A model generated the notes under the pieces. The model was not told where the DNA came from. It was given only the letters and a program-made list of their open reading frames with translations, and did not search any database. A stretch of DNA of 64,000 bases, from NCBI RefSeq assembly GCF_001424025.1, contig NZ_LMPZ01000002.1, positions 666,714 through 730,713 of the forward strand. The letters run 5' to 3'. This document shows, in pieces, positions 39,622-48,194 of the stretch. The translations under genes and the position numbers were made by a program. The DNA comes from Brevundimonas sp. Leaf363. Lineage in GTDB: Bacteria; Pseudomonadota; Alphaproteobacteria; Caulobacterales; Caulobacteraceae. Positions within the stretch are counted from its first letter, which is position 1. Each line of letters opens with the position of its first letter.

Positions 39622-40563
39622 GTGATCAGATTGAAACTGGCCGCCGTCGCCCTGGCGATGTCGAGCCTCATCGTCGGACCGACGGTCGCCCTGGCCCAGT
39701 CCGGCCCGATGTTGACCCGCCCGACGACCTCCTCGCAGTACCAGGACGACACCGCCCAGGAACGTGATCAGCGCAACAGCAACCGCCGCAACCGCAACCA
39801 GCCCGCCGCGCCCGATCCCGCGAAAGTGAAGGCTGACGCCCAGGCGGCTCTGACGGCCGCCGGCAGCGACTGCCAGGCCACCGACGCCACGCTGAAGGGT
39901 CAGGTCGCCGACGGCGCCTCGATGTATGAAGCCGTCTGCGCCACCGGCCCGGGCTTCATCGTCGTGACCAGCACCCCGGCGCAGCTGTTCGACTGTGCGC
40001 TGCTGGCCAGCCAGGCCGAGCTGAACCCCGGTCAGCAACTGCAGGTCTGCGACATGCCGGCCAACCAGAACGCCGACCAGGTGTTCGCCGGTTATGCCCG
40101 CGCCGCCGGCATTCCCTGCACCGTCGACGAAGGCGTGGCCATCGGCCGGGCCTCGAACGGCGCCACCGTCTATGAAATCGGCTGCGCCGGCACGGACGGA
40201 TACTGGATCGAACAAAACGGCGCCGCCTGGACCAAGACGCCGTGCCTGCGCGTCGTCTCGGACGGCAAGGCGTGCCGCTTCACCACCGCCCAAGAGCAGA
40301 ACGCCACGGTTCAGGCGCTGCTGGTCAACACGCCCGCCTCGGAGTGCGTCGTCGAGCAGTTCCGTCTGATGGGCGGCAACGCCAACGGCGAGTTCTATGA
40401 GACCAAGTGCCAGGCCGGCACGGGTCGCGGTTACATCATCCGCGTCAAGGACGGCGTGACCGACGCCAACTATCGCTGCGCCATCGCCCGCCCGATCGGC
40501 GGCGGTTGCACCCTGACGCCGGAATCGGAATGGACCGACCCGGACGAGGACGCCGGTCAGTAA
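39622..40563 (+). CDS. Exported protein with three Cys-containing repeats
   Basis: Unrecognised 313-residue secreted protein. GTG start with AGGAG upstream; signal peptide RLKLAAVALAMSSLIVGPTVALAQ. A low-complexity linker (QERDQRNSNRRNRNQ) leads to three homologous modules of about 80 residues, each with a pair or more of cysteines: DCQATDATLKGQVADGASMYEAVC..., PCTVDEGVAIGRASNGATVYEIGC... and ECVVEQFRLMGGNANGEFYETKC.... Each ends with a glycine-rich turn and another Cys. It is probably a disulfide-stabilised periplasmic or surface protein. A strong terminator follows. Confidence 0.72.
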   Translation: MIRLKLAAVALAMSSLIVGPTVALAQSGPMLTRPTTSSQYQDDTAQERDQRNSNRRNRNQPAAPDPAKVKADAQAALTAAGSDCQATDATLKGQVADGASMYEAVCATGPGFIVVTSTPAQLFDCALLASQAELNPGQQLQVCDMPANQNADQVFAGYARAAGIPCTVDEGVAIGRASNGATVYEIGCAGTDGYWIEQNGAAWTKTPCLRVVSDGKACRFTTAQEQNATVQALLVNTPASECVVEQFRLMGGNANGEFYETKCQAGTGRGYIIRVKDGVTDANYRCAIARPIGGGCTLTPESEWTDPDEDAGQ

Positions 40564-40598
40564 GCCGACGCGTCGGCTGAGGCATCTTCTACAGATCG

Positions 40599-40633
40599 AA
40601 CGGCCCGGGGGCGTCGCCTCCGGGCCGTTTTTT
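40599..40633 (+). terminator. Rho-independent terminator
   Basis: A 10-bp stem AACGGCCCGG / CCGGGCCGTT is followed by TTTTTC, between the triple-repeat protein gene and xthA. Confidence 0.88.
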
Positions 40634-40649
40634 CATTAGCGTCCGGCCC

Positions 40650-41435
40650 ATGCGTATCGCCACCTGGAATGTGAACTCCGTCAACGCCCGCTTGCCGACC
40701 GTGACGGCCTGGCTGGAAGCCGCCCAGCCGGACGTCGTCTGCATGCAGGAGATCAAGTGCGTGGACGAGAAGTTCCCGCGCGAGGCGCTGGAATCGCTGG
40801 GTTATAACGTCGAGGTGCACGGCCAGAAGTCGTACAACGGCGTGGCCCTGCTCTCGAAGCATCCGATGTCCGACGTGCGGCGCGGACTGCCGGGCGACGA
40901 AACGGACGAACAGGCGCGCTTCATCGAGGCGGTTATCGAGGCGCCCGTGCCGATTCGCGTCTGCGGCCTCTACCTGCCCAACGGCAATCCGATGGGGACC
41001 GAGAAGTTCGCCTACAAGCTGGCCTGGTTCGAGCGGTTGAAGCGGCATGCGGCGGAGCTGCTGGCCTACGAGGAGCCGCTGATCCTGTGCGGCGACTACA
41101 ACGTGATCCCGGAGCCGGAGGACGCCAGGAACCCGGCCGCCTGGACCGGCGACGCCCTGTTCCAGCCCGAGAGCCGCGCCGCCTTCCGCGCCATGAAGTG
41201 GCTGGGCCTGTCCGATGCGCACGAGGTCGCGGGCGAGCCGGCCGGAACCTACACCTTCTGGGACTATCAGGCCGGCGCCTGGCAGCGCGACCACGGCATC
41301 CGCATCGACTTCCACCTGATGTCGTCCCAGGCGACGGACCGCTTTCGAGGCATCGAGACGCATCGCGACGCGCGCGACATGGACAAGCCGTCGGATCACG
41401 TGCCGGTCGTCGTCGACATCGACCTGGAGGCCTGA
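40650..41435 (+). CDS. xthA: Exodeoxyribonuclease III
   Basis: AP endonuclease and 3'-5' exonuclease of base-excision repair. The 261-residue product has the EEP-fold motifs WNVNSVNARL, the metal-binding Glu in MQEIKC (about residue 34), LCGDYNVIPEPEDARNP, RIDFHLMSS and the catalytic His in SDHVPVVVDI. Length and start are as in the ExoIII family. The adjacent downstream gene begins within 6 bp of its stop. Confidence 0.95.
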   Translation: MRIATWNVNSVNARLPTVTAWLEAAQPDVVCMQEIKCVDEKFPREALESLGYNVEVHGQKSYNGVALLSKHPMSDVRRGLPGDETDEQARFIEAVIEAPVPIRVCGLYLPNGNPMGTEKFAYKLAWFERLKRHAAELLAYEEPLILCGDYNVIPEPEDARNPAAWTGDALFQPESRAAFRAMKWLGLSDAHEVAGEPAGTYTFWDYQAGAWQRDHGIRIDFHLMSSQATDRFRGIETHRDARDMDKPSDHVPVVVDIDLEA

Positions 41436-41440
41436 CGCCG

Positions 41441-41956
41441 ATGATGGAGGCGTTCCGCGCCGTGCTGCTGATCGCCCTGGCCGCGGCGGCCCTGACGACG
41501 CTGGTCATCGGCCTGGGCTGGTGGGGCGAGCCGGAGCGCCGCCTGCGCCGCACCATGCTGAAGACCCTGGGCGCGCCGCCCGAGACCGAGGCTCTGTCGG
41601 CCGCGGAGGGCAAGGCGGCGGGTCTGGATTTCGAGGAGGGTCAGATCGCGGTCCTGTGGAGTCGCGGCGCCCACGGGCTAGTCTACGCCTTCGAGGAGAT
41701 CGAGGGCGGCGAGATCATCGTCGACGGCTGCGTGGTCGCCCGCGTGCAGCGGGGGGAGCCGCGCAAGGCGCTGGACATCATGGCGCCCGAGGCCGAGCAG
41801 GTGGTGCTGCGCCTCATGTTCGACGATGCGCGCAATCCTGAGTTCGAGCTCAGCCTGTGGTCGGCCGCCTCGACCACCTCGGCAGGATCTCCGGCGGAGG
41901 CCCTGAGGCTGGGCCGGCGCTGGCTGTCGCACCTCGAGGCGCTATTCAAAGCCTAG
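41441..41956 (+). CDS. Hypothetical membrane-anchored protein, 171 aa
   Basis: Unknown family. One N-terminal membrane helix (AVLLIALAAAALTTLVIGLGWW, about residues 7-28) is followed by a soluble acidic domain with VLWSRGAHGLVYAFEEIEGGEIIVDGCVVARVQRGEPRKALD and VVLRLMFDDARNPEFELSLW. The start is the ATG 5 bases after the xthA stop, with GGAGG about 10 bases upstream, so it is coupled to xthA. Nothing in the sequence links it to DNA repair beyond position. Confidence 0.68.
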   Translation: MMEAFRAVLLIALAAAALTTLVIGLGWWGEPERRLRRTMLKTLGAPPETEALSAAEGKAAGLDFEEGQIAVLWSRGAHGLVYAFEEIEGGEIIVDGCVVARVQRGEPRKALDIMAPEAEQVVLRLMFDDARNPEFELSLWSAASTTSAGSPAEALRLGRRWLSHLEALFKA

Positions 41957-42049
41957 GCCGCCCGATCAAAAGGGGTCTTCGGCCTTTCAGCCTCGGGCTG
42001 CGGGCGCTAGAAGCGCGCCTTCGTTTCTTCGCCCAACCCGGAGGCCCCC

Positions 42050-42958
42050 GTGGCCCGCCTGTTCGACGCCATCATCATCGCCGATTGGACGGCCGCCGAG
42101 ACCAGGAAGCTGGGCGACCAGTCGGTCTGGATCGGCGTGGCCAAACGCGACGTGCGCTTCCGCCTCTATACCGAGACCCACAATGTCGCGACGCGCGCCG
42201 AGGGCGAGGCGCTGATCGCCTCCCTGCTGGCCGACCATGGCAAGCGCGGCGACCGCGTGCTGCTGGGCTTCGACTTCAACTTCGGCTACCCAGCCGGCAC
42301 GGCCGCGCGGTTGAAGCTGGACGGGACGCCGTGGTCCGCGATGTGGAAATTCATCGCCGCCAACATCGTCGACAAGGCCGACAACACGAACAACCGCTAT
42401 CAGGTCGCGGCCAAGATTAACCGGCTGATGACCGACCAGGCCTGGCCCATGTGGGGCGCGCCGGCCAAGCAGGCGCAGCGCTGGCTGACGACGACCAAGC
42501 CGCCCGCCGGGTCCGCCGCCGACATCCCCGAGTTCCGCGCCACCGAGGACGCAGCGCGCAAGGGCCGGCTGCAACCCAAGAGCGTCTGGCAGATGCACGG
42601 CGCCGGCGCCGTCGGCGGCCAGACCCTGGTCGGCGTCCCGATGGTGCGCCGCCTGCTGGAACGCCTGGGCGAAAGCGCCGCCGTCTGGCCGTTCGGCACA
42701 GGCTGGCGCGTGCTGGACGCCGCCGATGTCGAACCGCTGTCGACCCTGATCGTCGAGGTCTGGCCGTCGCTGTTCGGCGCCGTGCCCAACGCCGGCGAGT
42801 TCAAGGACCAGGCGCAGGTGCGCGTCACCGCAGAGGCCCTGGCCCAGATGGACGAGGCCGGCGACCTGGCCAAGGCCTTCGGTCCGCCCAAGTCCGCCTC
42901 GCCCGAGCTGATCGCACAGGTCGAGGGCGAAGAGGGCTGGATCCTCGGGGTATCCTGA
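42050..42958 (+). CDS. Hypothetical protein with RNase H-like N-terminus, 302 aa
   Basis: I do not recognise the family with certainty. The N-terminal pattern FDAIIIADWTA and VLLGFDFNFGYPAG, with aspartates at strand ends, recalls the RNase H-like (DUF429-type) fold. The middle has PMWGAPAKQAQRWLTTTKP and a well-conserved-looking WQMHGAGAVGGQTLVGVPMVRRLLERLG; the C-terminus has LIVEVWPSLF. No signal peptide. Its stop overlaps the start of the oxygenase gene (TGATG), so the two proteins are made together and may work as a pair. Confidence 0.65.
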   Translation: MARLFDAIIIADWTAAETRKLGDQSVWIGVAKRDVRFRLYTETHNVATRAEGEALIASLLADHGKRGDRVLLGFDFNFGYPAGTAARLKLDGTPWSAMWKFIAANIVDKADNTNNRYQVAAKINRLMTDQAWPMWGAPAKQAQRWLTTTKPPAGSAADIPEFRATEDAARKGRLQPKSVWQMHGAGAVGGQTLVGVPMVRRLLERLGESAAVWPFGTGWRVLDAADVEPLSTLIVEVWPSLFGAVPNAGEFKDQAQVRVTAEALAQMDEAGDLAKAFGPPKSASPELIAQVEGEEGWILGVS

Positions 42959-43566
42959 TGCTGCGGCCGCTGTTCGTCACCCAGGTCTATGAGGCGTCGC
43001 TGGCGGACGGACGGGGCTTCGCCGCGTTCAACCAAGCGCTGGCCGACGCCTGCCGGATGCTGGCGGTCGAGGACGGCGCCGGGCGCGCCTGGTGCAAGGC
43101 GAACAGCTACCGGGGCTACACCTCCTATGGCTCCCTGACCGACCTGCCGCACCGGCTGCCCGAGTTCGCGGAGCTGAAGAAGCATCTGGATCGCCACGCG
43201 GCGGCCTATGCGTCGGCCCTGAAGTTCCAGATGGCGCGCAAGCCGCGGCTGGACACCCTGTGGGTCAACATCCTGAAGCCGGGCGGCGGCCACACCGGCC
43301 ATATCCATCCGCACGCCGTCCTGTCGGGCACCGTCTATGTCGACGTGCCGGACGGCGCCTCCGCCCTGAAGCTGGAAGATCCGCGCCTGCCCATGATGAT
43401 GGCGCGTCCCTCCGTCGCGGCCGAGGCCGGCGAGGCGGAGAAGCCGTTCGTCTACCTGGCGCCGCGCGCCGGCACGGTTCTGATGTGGGAAAGCTGGCTG
43501 CGTCATGAGGTGCCGACCAACGGCGCCAAGAGCGACCGCATCTCGATCAGCTTCAACTACGCCTGA
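42958..43566 (+). CDS. Putative 2-oxoglutarate/Fe(II)-dependent oxygenase (TIGR02466-like)
   Basis: The 202-residue product fits the double-stranded beta-helix family: WVNILKPGGGHTGHIHPHAVLSGTVYVDVP carries the metal-binding His region (quoted in part), LKLEDPRL follows, and LAPRAGTVLMWESWLRHEVPTNGAKSDRISISFNY supplies the distal His and the 2-oxoglutarate-binding Arg. The usual HxD/E metal pair appears as H-x-H here, as I recall for the TIGR02466 group. The substrate is unknown. Translationally coupled to the preceding gene. Confidence 0.78.
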   Translation: MLRPLFVTQVYEASLADGRGFAAFNQALADACRMLAVEDGAGRAWCKANSYRGYTSYGSLTDLPHRLPEFAELKKHLDRHAAAYASALKFQMARKPRLDTLWVNILKPGGGHTGHIHPHAVLSGTVYVDVPDGASALKLEDPRLPMMMARPSVAAEAGEAEKPFVYLAPRAGTVLMWESWLRHEVPTNGAKSDRISISFNYA

Positions 43567-43570
43567 GGCT

Positions 43571-44521
43571 TCAGGCCGGACGGGCGCGCCGGATTTCGAC
43601 GATGACCGGCCGGTGGTCCGATCCGGTGGGCGCGCCCAGCGAGCGCCGGACGAAGGCCAGATCGGGCGACCGATAGATCTGGTCGATATTGATGCGCGCC
43701 GCGCCGGGCAGGGCGGCGGGCCAGCTGCCGGGCCAGCCGGGGGCGGCGATCAGGCCGTTGTCCCGGCGGATCTGCCGCCCGATACGGGCCGAGGAGACGC
43801 TGTTGAAATCACCCGCCACGATCATTGGCCGGGGCAGGGTGGAGGCCCGCTCGGTCAGGGCGATCGTCTGGGTGATCTGACCCCACTGGTACTGATAGGG
43901 CCACGGCCGGGTCAGATGCACGGCGATCAGGCTGACGGGACCGATGGGCGTTTCCGCGACGGCCGAGACAGGCGGGTCCTCCCAGCGAACGCCGTAAGTC
44001 TTGCCGGTCAGCGGCCAGCGTGAGGCGATCAGGCTGCGGTTCGGGCCCAGCAGACCGTCGACGCGCGGTCCGACCGCCCGGTGCGGATAGGCGCGCAGCA
44101 GACTCTCGATCTGCGCGTCCGGCGCGGCGCCGAGTTCCGTTATCATGATAATGTCCGCATTCGCCTTGGTGATCGAACGGTCGATCGCTTCGACGTCGGC
44201 GTTGGCGGCATAGAGGTTGGCCCAATAGAGCCGCACGCTCGGGCCGGCCTGTGCGCTGCCGCCGGACGGGACTTGAGCCCAGAAGGCAAGGATCAGGACC
44301 AGCAAGGTCAGGCCCGCCGCGCCGGCCGCGATCCACAGGCGCAGCGCCAGCGATCCCGCGACGATCACGGCGGCGACCAGCAGCGCCGGGGCGGTGAACT
44401 GCGCCAGGATATCGACCCACCGATGACCGATCCCGCTGAGCGCCGCCAGGCCGATCGCCATCGGCGCGCCGAGCCCCAAGAGAGCCAGGCCGGACATCAC
44501 AAGGCGAGCGGGCGTCATCAT
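43571..44521 (-). CDS. Endonuclease/exonuclease/phosphatase family membrane protein
   Basis: The 316-residue product has three N-terminal membrane helices (about residues 5-27, 36-58 and 62-82), then an EEP-fold domain facing the periplasm: VRLYWANLYAANADVEAI, the metal-binding Glu in MITELGAAPD, LIAVHLTRPW, VAGDFNSVSS and the catalytic His in GSDHRPVIVEI. It resembles exported members often annotated as nucleases or phospholipid phosphatases; the substrate is open. Convergent with the oxygenase gene and divergent from the DUF4112 gene. Confidence 0.85.
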   Translation of the reverse strand: MMTPARLVMSGLALLGLGAPMAIGLAALSGIGHRWVDILAQFTAPALLVAAVIVAGSLALRLWIAAGAAGLTLLVLILAFWAQVPSGGSAQAGPSVRLYWANLYAANADVEAIDRSITKANADIIMITELGAAPDAQIESLLRAYPHRAVGPRVDGLLGPNRSLIASRWPLTGKTYGVRWEDPPVSAVAETPIGPVSLIAVHLTRPWPYQYQWGQITQTIALTERASTLPRPMIVAGDFNSVSSARIGRQIRRDNGLIAAPGWPGSWPAALPGAARINIDQIYRSPDLAFVRRSLGAPTGSDHRPVIVEIRRARPA

Positions 44522-44582
44522 TGCCTTTTACGGTGAACGCGGGTCGTTATGGGGCGTTACGGGTCCGCTCTGGGAGAATGGC

Positions 44583-45041
44583 ATGGCCAAGCGGTCGATC
44601 GCAGATATCGAGAAGATCTGGTCGAATGTCGAGGGCGTCAAAAAGCTCTCGGACCGTGCGATCGGCATCGGCCCGTTCGGCGTAGGGCTGGACGGCCTGC
44701 TGACGTGGATCCCCATCGCGGGCCTGGTGTATTCGGTCGGCGCGGGAGGCTGGCTGATGGTGCAGGCGTCGCGCGCCAAGGCCTCGCCCATGACGATGGC
44801 GCGCATGCTGGCCTACGTCGGGGTCGACGCCGCGACCAGCGAGGTGCCGGTTATCGGCGACGCCGTCGACTTCCTGTTCCCTGGTCACTTGATGGCGGCC
44901 AAGGCGTTGCAGAAGGACATCGAGAGCACCCATTGGGTCGAGGCCAACGAGCGCGAGGCCAAGGCGGCCGGCGCCCATGACGGCCACGTCTCGGCCATGC
45001 GCGCGGCCGGGCGCAAGCGCCTCGTCTATCTGCATGACTGA
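44583..45041 (+). CDS. DUF4112 domain-containing protein
   Basis: Small membrane protein of 152 residues, function unknown. It carries the DUF4112 pattern: RAIGIGPFGVGLDGLLTWIPIAGLVYSVGAGGWLMVQASRAKAS and VGVDAATSEVPVIGDAVDFLF (quoted in part), with one or two membrane-embedded glycine-rich segments at about residues 36-62 and 80-98. The start is the ATG with GGGAGA about 6 bases upstream. The ECF sigma gene follows after 41 bp. Confidence 0.83.
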   Translation: MAKRSIADIEKIWSNVEGVKKLSDRAIGIGPFGVGLDGLLTWIPIAGLVYSVGAGGWLMVQASRAKASPMTMARMLAYVGVDAATSEVPVIGDAVDFLFPGHLMAAKALQKDIESTHWVEANEREAKAAGAHDGHVSAMRAAGRKRLVYLHD

Positions 45042-45082
45042 CGCGGCTTGACCCGAGCCCCCTCCTGTCTCCAGTTGAGCGC

Positions 45083-45640
45083 ATGAGCTTCACGCTGACT
45101 CGCGAACAATTGGCCGACGCCCTGGTCCAGACCGGCGCCGGCGACCGCGCTGCGTTCCGCCGCGTCTACGATGCGACGTCAGCGAAACTTATGGGCGTGT
45201 GCCTGCGTATCTTGCACGACCGCGCTTTAGCCGAGGACGTTTTGCAAGACGCCTATGTCAGCATCTGGAACCGGGCCTCGACCTTCGATCCCGGCCGCGC
45301 CAGCCCCATCACGTGGCTGGCGACGATCGCGCGCAACCGCTCGATCGATCGGCTGCGCAGCGGCGCGCGCATGCGTTCGGACCGCCCTCTGGACGCCGCC
45401 GCCGAAGTCGCCGACGGGGGCGAGCTGGCCTCCATCACGCTGGAGAAGACCGACGATGCGCGCCGCCTGAACGGCTGTCTGGACGCGCTGGAGGACAAGA
45501 CGGCGCGGGTCATCCGCACCGCCTTCTTCGAGGGCCTGACTTACGAGGCCCTGGCCGAGCGCGAGGGCGCGCCGCTGGGAACGATGAAGAGCTGGATCCG
45601 GCGCGGTCTGCTGCGCCTTCGGACGTGCCTCGAACAATGA
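45083..45640 (+). CDS. ECF-type RNA polymerase sigma factor
   Basis: Sigma-70 family group IV factor of 185 residues. Region 2 is DRAAFRRVYDATSAKLMGVCLRILHDRALAEDVLQDAYVSIWNRASTFDPGRASPITWLATIARNRSIDRLR (about residues 20-95, in part) and region 4 is ALEDKTARVIRTAFFEGLTYEALAEREGAPLGTMKSWIRRGLLRLRTCLE. It pairs with the next gene, a membrane anti-sigma factor, with an ATGA overlap. The pairing with an RskA-like protein points to an envelope- or oxidative-stress signal. Confidence 0.93.
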   Translation: MSFTLTREQLADALVQTGAGDRAAFRRVYDATSAKLMGVCLRILHDRALAEDVLQDAYVSIWNRASTFDPGRASPITWLATIARNRSIDRLRSGARMRSDRPLDAAAEVADGGELASITLEKTDDARRLNGCLDALEDKTARVIRTAFFEGLTYEALAEREGAPLGTMKSWIRRGLLRLRTCLEQ

Positions 45641-46338
45641 CCGATCCCGTGAACGACGACGAAGCCCTGGCCGCCGAGCAGGCGCTGCGCCTGCTGTCGC
45701 CTCGGGACGAGGCGGCGGCCCAAGCGCGCATGGCTAGTGATCCCGATTTCGCCAAGTCGGTCGATGCGTGGCGCGAACGTATGGGCGCCCTCTATGACGA
45801 AGTGACCGCTGTCGAGCCGTCGCCCGCCGTGTGGCCTCGTGTCCAGGGCCGCATAGAGCCGGCCAACGACAACCGCCTTGTCTTCTGGCGCCGCTGGGCC
45901 GTGGGCTCGACCGGACTGCTGGCGGCGGCCTGCGCCGGTCTGGTGCTGCTGCTGGTGCGTGAGGATGCGCCGGTGTCGGCGCCCGCCCCCGCGCCCACAG
46001 CCGTCACGCGCGTGGCCATGCTGCAGGTCGACGGCGGCGTGCCGGTCCTCAGCCTGGCCTACGACAGCGCGACGGGGAATCTGATGCTGTCCCCGACCGG
46101 CCGGATGCCGGCCAGTCCGATGGTCCCGCACCTGTGGCTCGTCATGCCCGACGGCAAGGTCCAGCTGATCGGCGCCATCACGGCCGAGAACGCGTCGCGG
46201 CATAATCTCGGCGCGATGATGGGCATGGCCGGGCACGCCCAGGCCGTCGCCATCTCTATGGAACAGCCCGGCCACACGCCCGCGGGCGACAAGCCCGACG
46301 GTCCCGTCGTGGCGTCCGGCGAGTTGCAGCCGCTCTGA
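45637..46338 (+). CDS. Anti-sigma factor, RskA-like
   Basis: Holds the ECF sigma factor at the membrane until a signal arrives. The 233-residue product has a cytoplasmic N-terminus without the zinc HxxxCxxC motif (ALRLLSPRDEAAAQARMASDPDFAKSVDAWRERMGAL), one membrane helix at about residues 87-107 (WAVGSTGLLAAACAGLVLLLV) and a periplasmic RskA/SigK-inhibitor domain (LWLVMPDGKVQLIGAI ... AVAISMEQPGHTPAGDKPDGPVVASGEL). The start ATG overlaps the sigma-factor stop. A stable hairpin lies about 70 bp downstream. Confidence 0.9.
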   Translation: MTDPVNDDEALAAEQALRLLSPRDEAAAQARMASDPDFAKSVDAWRERMGALYDEVTAVEPSPAVWPRVQGRIEPANDNRLVFWRRWAVGSTGLLAAACAGLVLLLVREDAPVSAPAPAPTAVTRVAMLQVDGGVPVLSLAYDSATGNLMLSPTGRMPASPMVPHLWLVMPDGKVQLIGAITAENASRHNLGAMMGMAGHAQAVAISMEQPGHTPAGDKPDGPVVASGELQPL

Positions 46339-46405
46339 CGCATCCGCCGCTCTGGCGGCCGCGTAGCTGAAGCCGATGCGACGGACCCTCATGCCCGGCG
46401 CGTCC

Positions 46406-46443
46406 GCGGGGAGGCCACCCAGCCCTTCCAACGGCCTCCCCGC
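46406..46443 (+). terminator. Hairpin after the anti-sigma gene
   Basis: A perfect 11-bp inverted repeat GCGGGGAGGCC / GGCCTCCCCGC encloses a 16-base loop. There is no downstream T-run, so it may act as a transcript-end or stability element. It separates the sigma operon from the phage-derived module. Confidence 0.5.
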
Positions 46444-46589
46444 ACTCGCCTTGCGCGCGCACGATCTGCGCTGGTGTCTGAGGCTGAGCCGTTAACCCTC
46501 TGAAATCGCCACTCTAGCCGCTGCGATCGGGCCGCTTCGCTGCCTGGGGTCGGACCATCGCGACACTGGTCTCCAACATGGAGATCGAC

Positions 46590-48044
46590 ATGAGCGACGA
46601 CGCCAGCGCCCGCCTGGGCCTGACCTATCTGGCCCCCGGCCAGCTTCAGAAGCACGTCACCCTGAACGAGACGCTGACGCGGCTCGACGCCCTGGTTCAG
46701 ACCTGCGTCGTCAGCCGCTCGGTGCAGGCCCAGCCAGCCTCCCCGCCCGACGGCGCCCTCTATATCCTGCCGCAGGACGCGGCGGGCTCGGCCTGGTCGG
46801 ATCGGCAGGTCGGCGCGCTGATGCGGTTCGAGGCGGGCGCCTGGACGGTCGTGCCGACGGCGGACGGGCTGATCGTCCTCGTCGCCGACGAGGGCGTGGT
46901 GCTGGTTCGCAGCGCGGGCGACTGGGGGCCGCTGGGCGCCCGGCTGGGCGAGACGCAATCGCTGGCTCGCCTCGGCGTCGGCACCGAGGCGGACGCGGCC
47001 AACCCCTTCGCGGCCAAGCTCAACAAGGCCCTCTGGACGGCGCTGACCACGGGCGAGGGCGGCGACGGCGATCTGCGCCTGACGCTCAACAAGGCGTCGC
47101 AAGCCGACGTTCTGTCCCTGCTGTTCCAGTCCGACTACAGCGGCCGGGCCGAGCTGGGCTTGGTGGGCTCGGACGATCTGACCCTGAAGGTCAGCCCGGA
47201 CGGCGGCGCCTGGATCGAGGCGCTCAGCGTCGATCGCTCGACCGGCCGCGTCACGGCGCCGATGGGCGCGGGCAGGGTCCAGACGTCACTGATCACGACG
47301 GGCGGCCCCTTCACCGTTCCGGCATGGGCGCGCTGGATCCGCGCCGTCTGCGTGGGCGGCGGCGGGGGAGGCGGCGCCGGCGCGGCGGGCGCCACAGGCA
47401 CGGCGCGGCTGGGCGGGGCGGGCGGTGGAGCGGGCGGCCTCAGCACCGCGCTATGGAACGCCTCCGATATCGGCTCCGTACTGACCCTGAGCATTGGCGC
47501 GGGCGGGGCGGCGGGCGCCTCGGGCGGCGCCACCTCCATCAGCGATGCGACCGGGCCGCTGCTCGGCGCCGGCGGCGGCGCGGGCGGTCCGGCGGCGAGC
47601 GCGAGCGGCGCGACCGGCGGCGCCGGCTCGATCACCGGTCGCGGCGGCGGCGGCTCCAGCACATCGGCCACGGGCGGCGCCGGCTCAAGCGGCGGCGTGC
47701 AAGGGCCGGGCGCGGGCGGTGCGGGCGGCGGCGTCGACACAACCAATACCCAGAGGACCGGCGGCGCCGGCGGTTCGGCCGCCGCCCTGACGGCAATCGT
47801 CAGCGGCGGCGCGGGCGGCTCGGGCACGGCCGGCGGTATGGGCTCCGCACCCGGTCGCACAGCCCTCAGCTTGGGCGGCGGCGGCGGAGGAGGGGGCGGC
47901 GGCAACGCCTCGGGCGCGGGCCGCAGCGGCGGCGCGGGCGGCCTTCCAGGCGCGGGCGGCGGCGGGGGCGGCGCGGGGACGACCAGCGCCGGGGCCGGAG
48001 GCGTGGGCGGCGCGGGCTGCGTCATCCTGATCGTGGGGGGCTGA
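46590..48044 (+). CDS. DUF2793 tail-fibre-like protein with glycine-rich C-terminus
   Basis: Phage- or GTA-type structural protein of 484 residues. The first 110 residues match the DUF2793 pattern: LGLTYLAPGQLQKHVTLNETLTRLDALVQ, PPDGALYILPQDAAGSAWSDRQVGALMRFEAGAWTVVP (in part). A linker and short beta region lead to a glycine/alanine-rich tail from about residue 255 (many GGAGG and GGGGG runs) ending in GCVILIVGG, typical of phage tail-fibre tips. The ATG at 46590 has GGAGA five bases upstream; an ATG at 46578 is also possible. The following small genes form a lysis set in the same direction. Confidence 0.8.
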   Translation: MSDDASARLGLTYLAPGQLQKHVTLNETLTRLDALVQTCVVSRSVQAQPASPPDGALYILPQDAAGSAWSDRQVGALMRFEAGAWTVVPTADGLIVLVADEGVVLVRSAGDWGPLGARLGETQSLARLGVGTEADAANPFAAKLNKALWTALTTGEGGDGDLRLTLNKASQADVLSLLFQSDYSGRAELGLVGSDDLTLKVSPDGGAWIEALSVDRSTGRVTAPMGAGRVQTSLITTGGPFTVPAWARWIRAVCVGGGGGGGAGAAGATGTARLGGAGGGAGGLSTALWNASDIGSVLTLSIGAGGAAGASGGATSISDATGPLLGAGGGAGGPAASASGATGGAGSITGRGGGGSSTSATGGAGSSGGVQGPGAGGAGGGVDTTNTQRTGGAGGSAAALTAIVSGGAGGSGTAGGMGSAPGRTALSLGGGGGGGGGGNASGAGRSGGAGGLPGAGGGGGGAGTTSAGAGGVGGAGCVILIVGG

Positions 48045-48047
48045 GCG

Positions 48048-48194
48048 ATGCGCACCCGCGATGAAATCGATCTGCTGGATCCCGACGTCTTCGACAACCC
48101 CGACCATCTCGACCGCGAAGAAGGGGAGGCGGCGCTGGGCCTCGACTGGCGTCGCAGTGACGCCCGCCTCGGTCTGGAGGACGCCGATGACTGA
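48048..48194 (+). CDS. Small acidic protein in the lysis module, 48 aa
   Basis: A 48-codon frame starts 3 bases after the tail-fibre gene stop and overlaps the next start by 8 bp. The product is strongly acidic (MRTRDEIDLLDPDVFDNPDHLDREEGEAALGLDW...), with no membrane segment. I know no family. Its tight packing between two phage-type genes supports its being real. Confidence 0.5.
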   Translation: MRTRDEIDLLDPDVFDNPDHLDREEGEAALGLDWRRSDARLGLEDADD

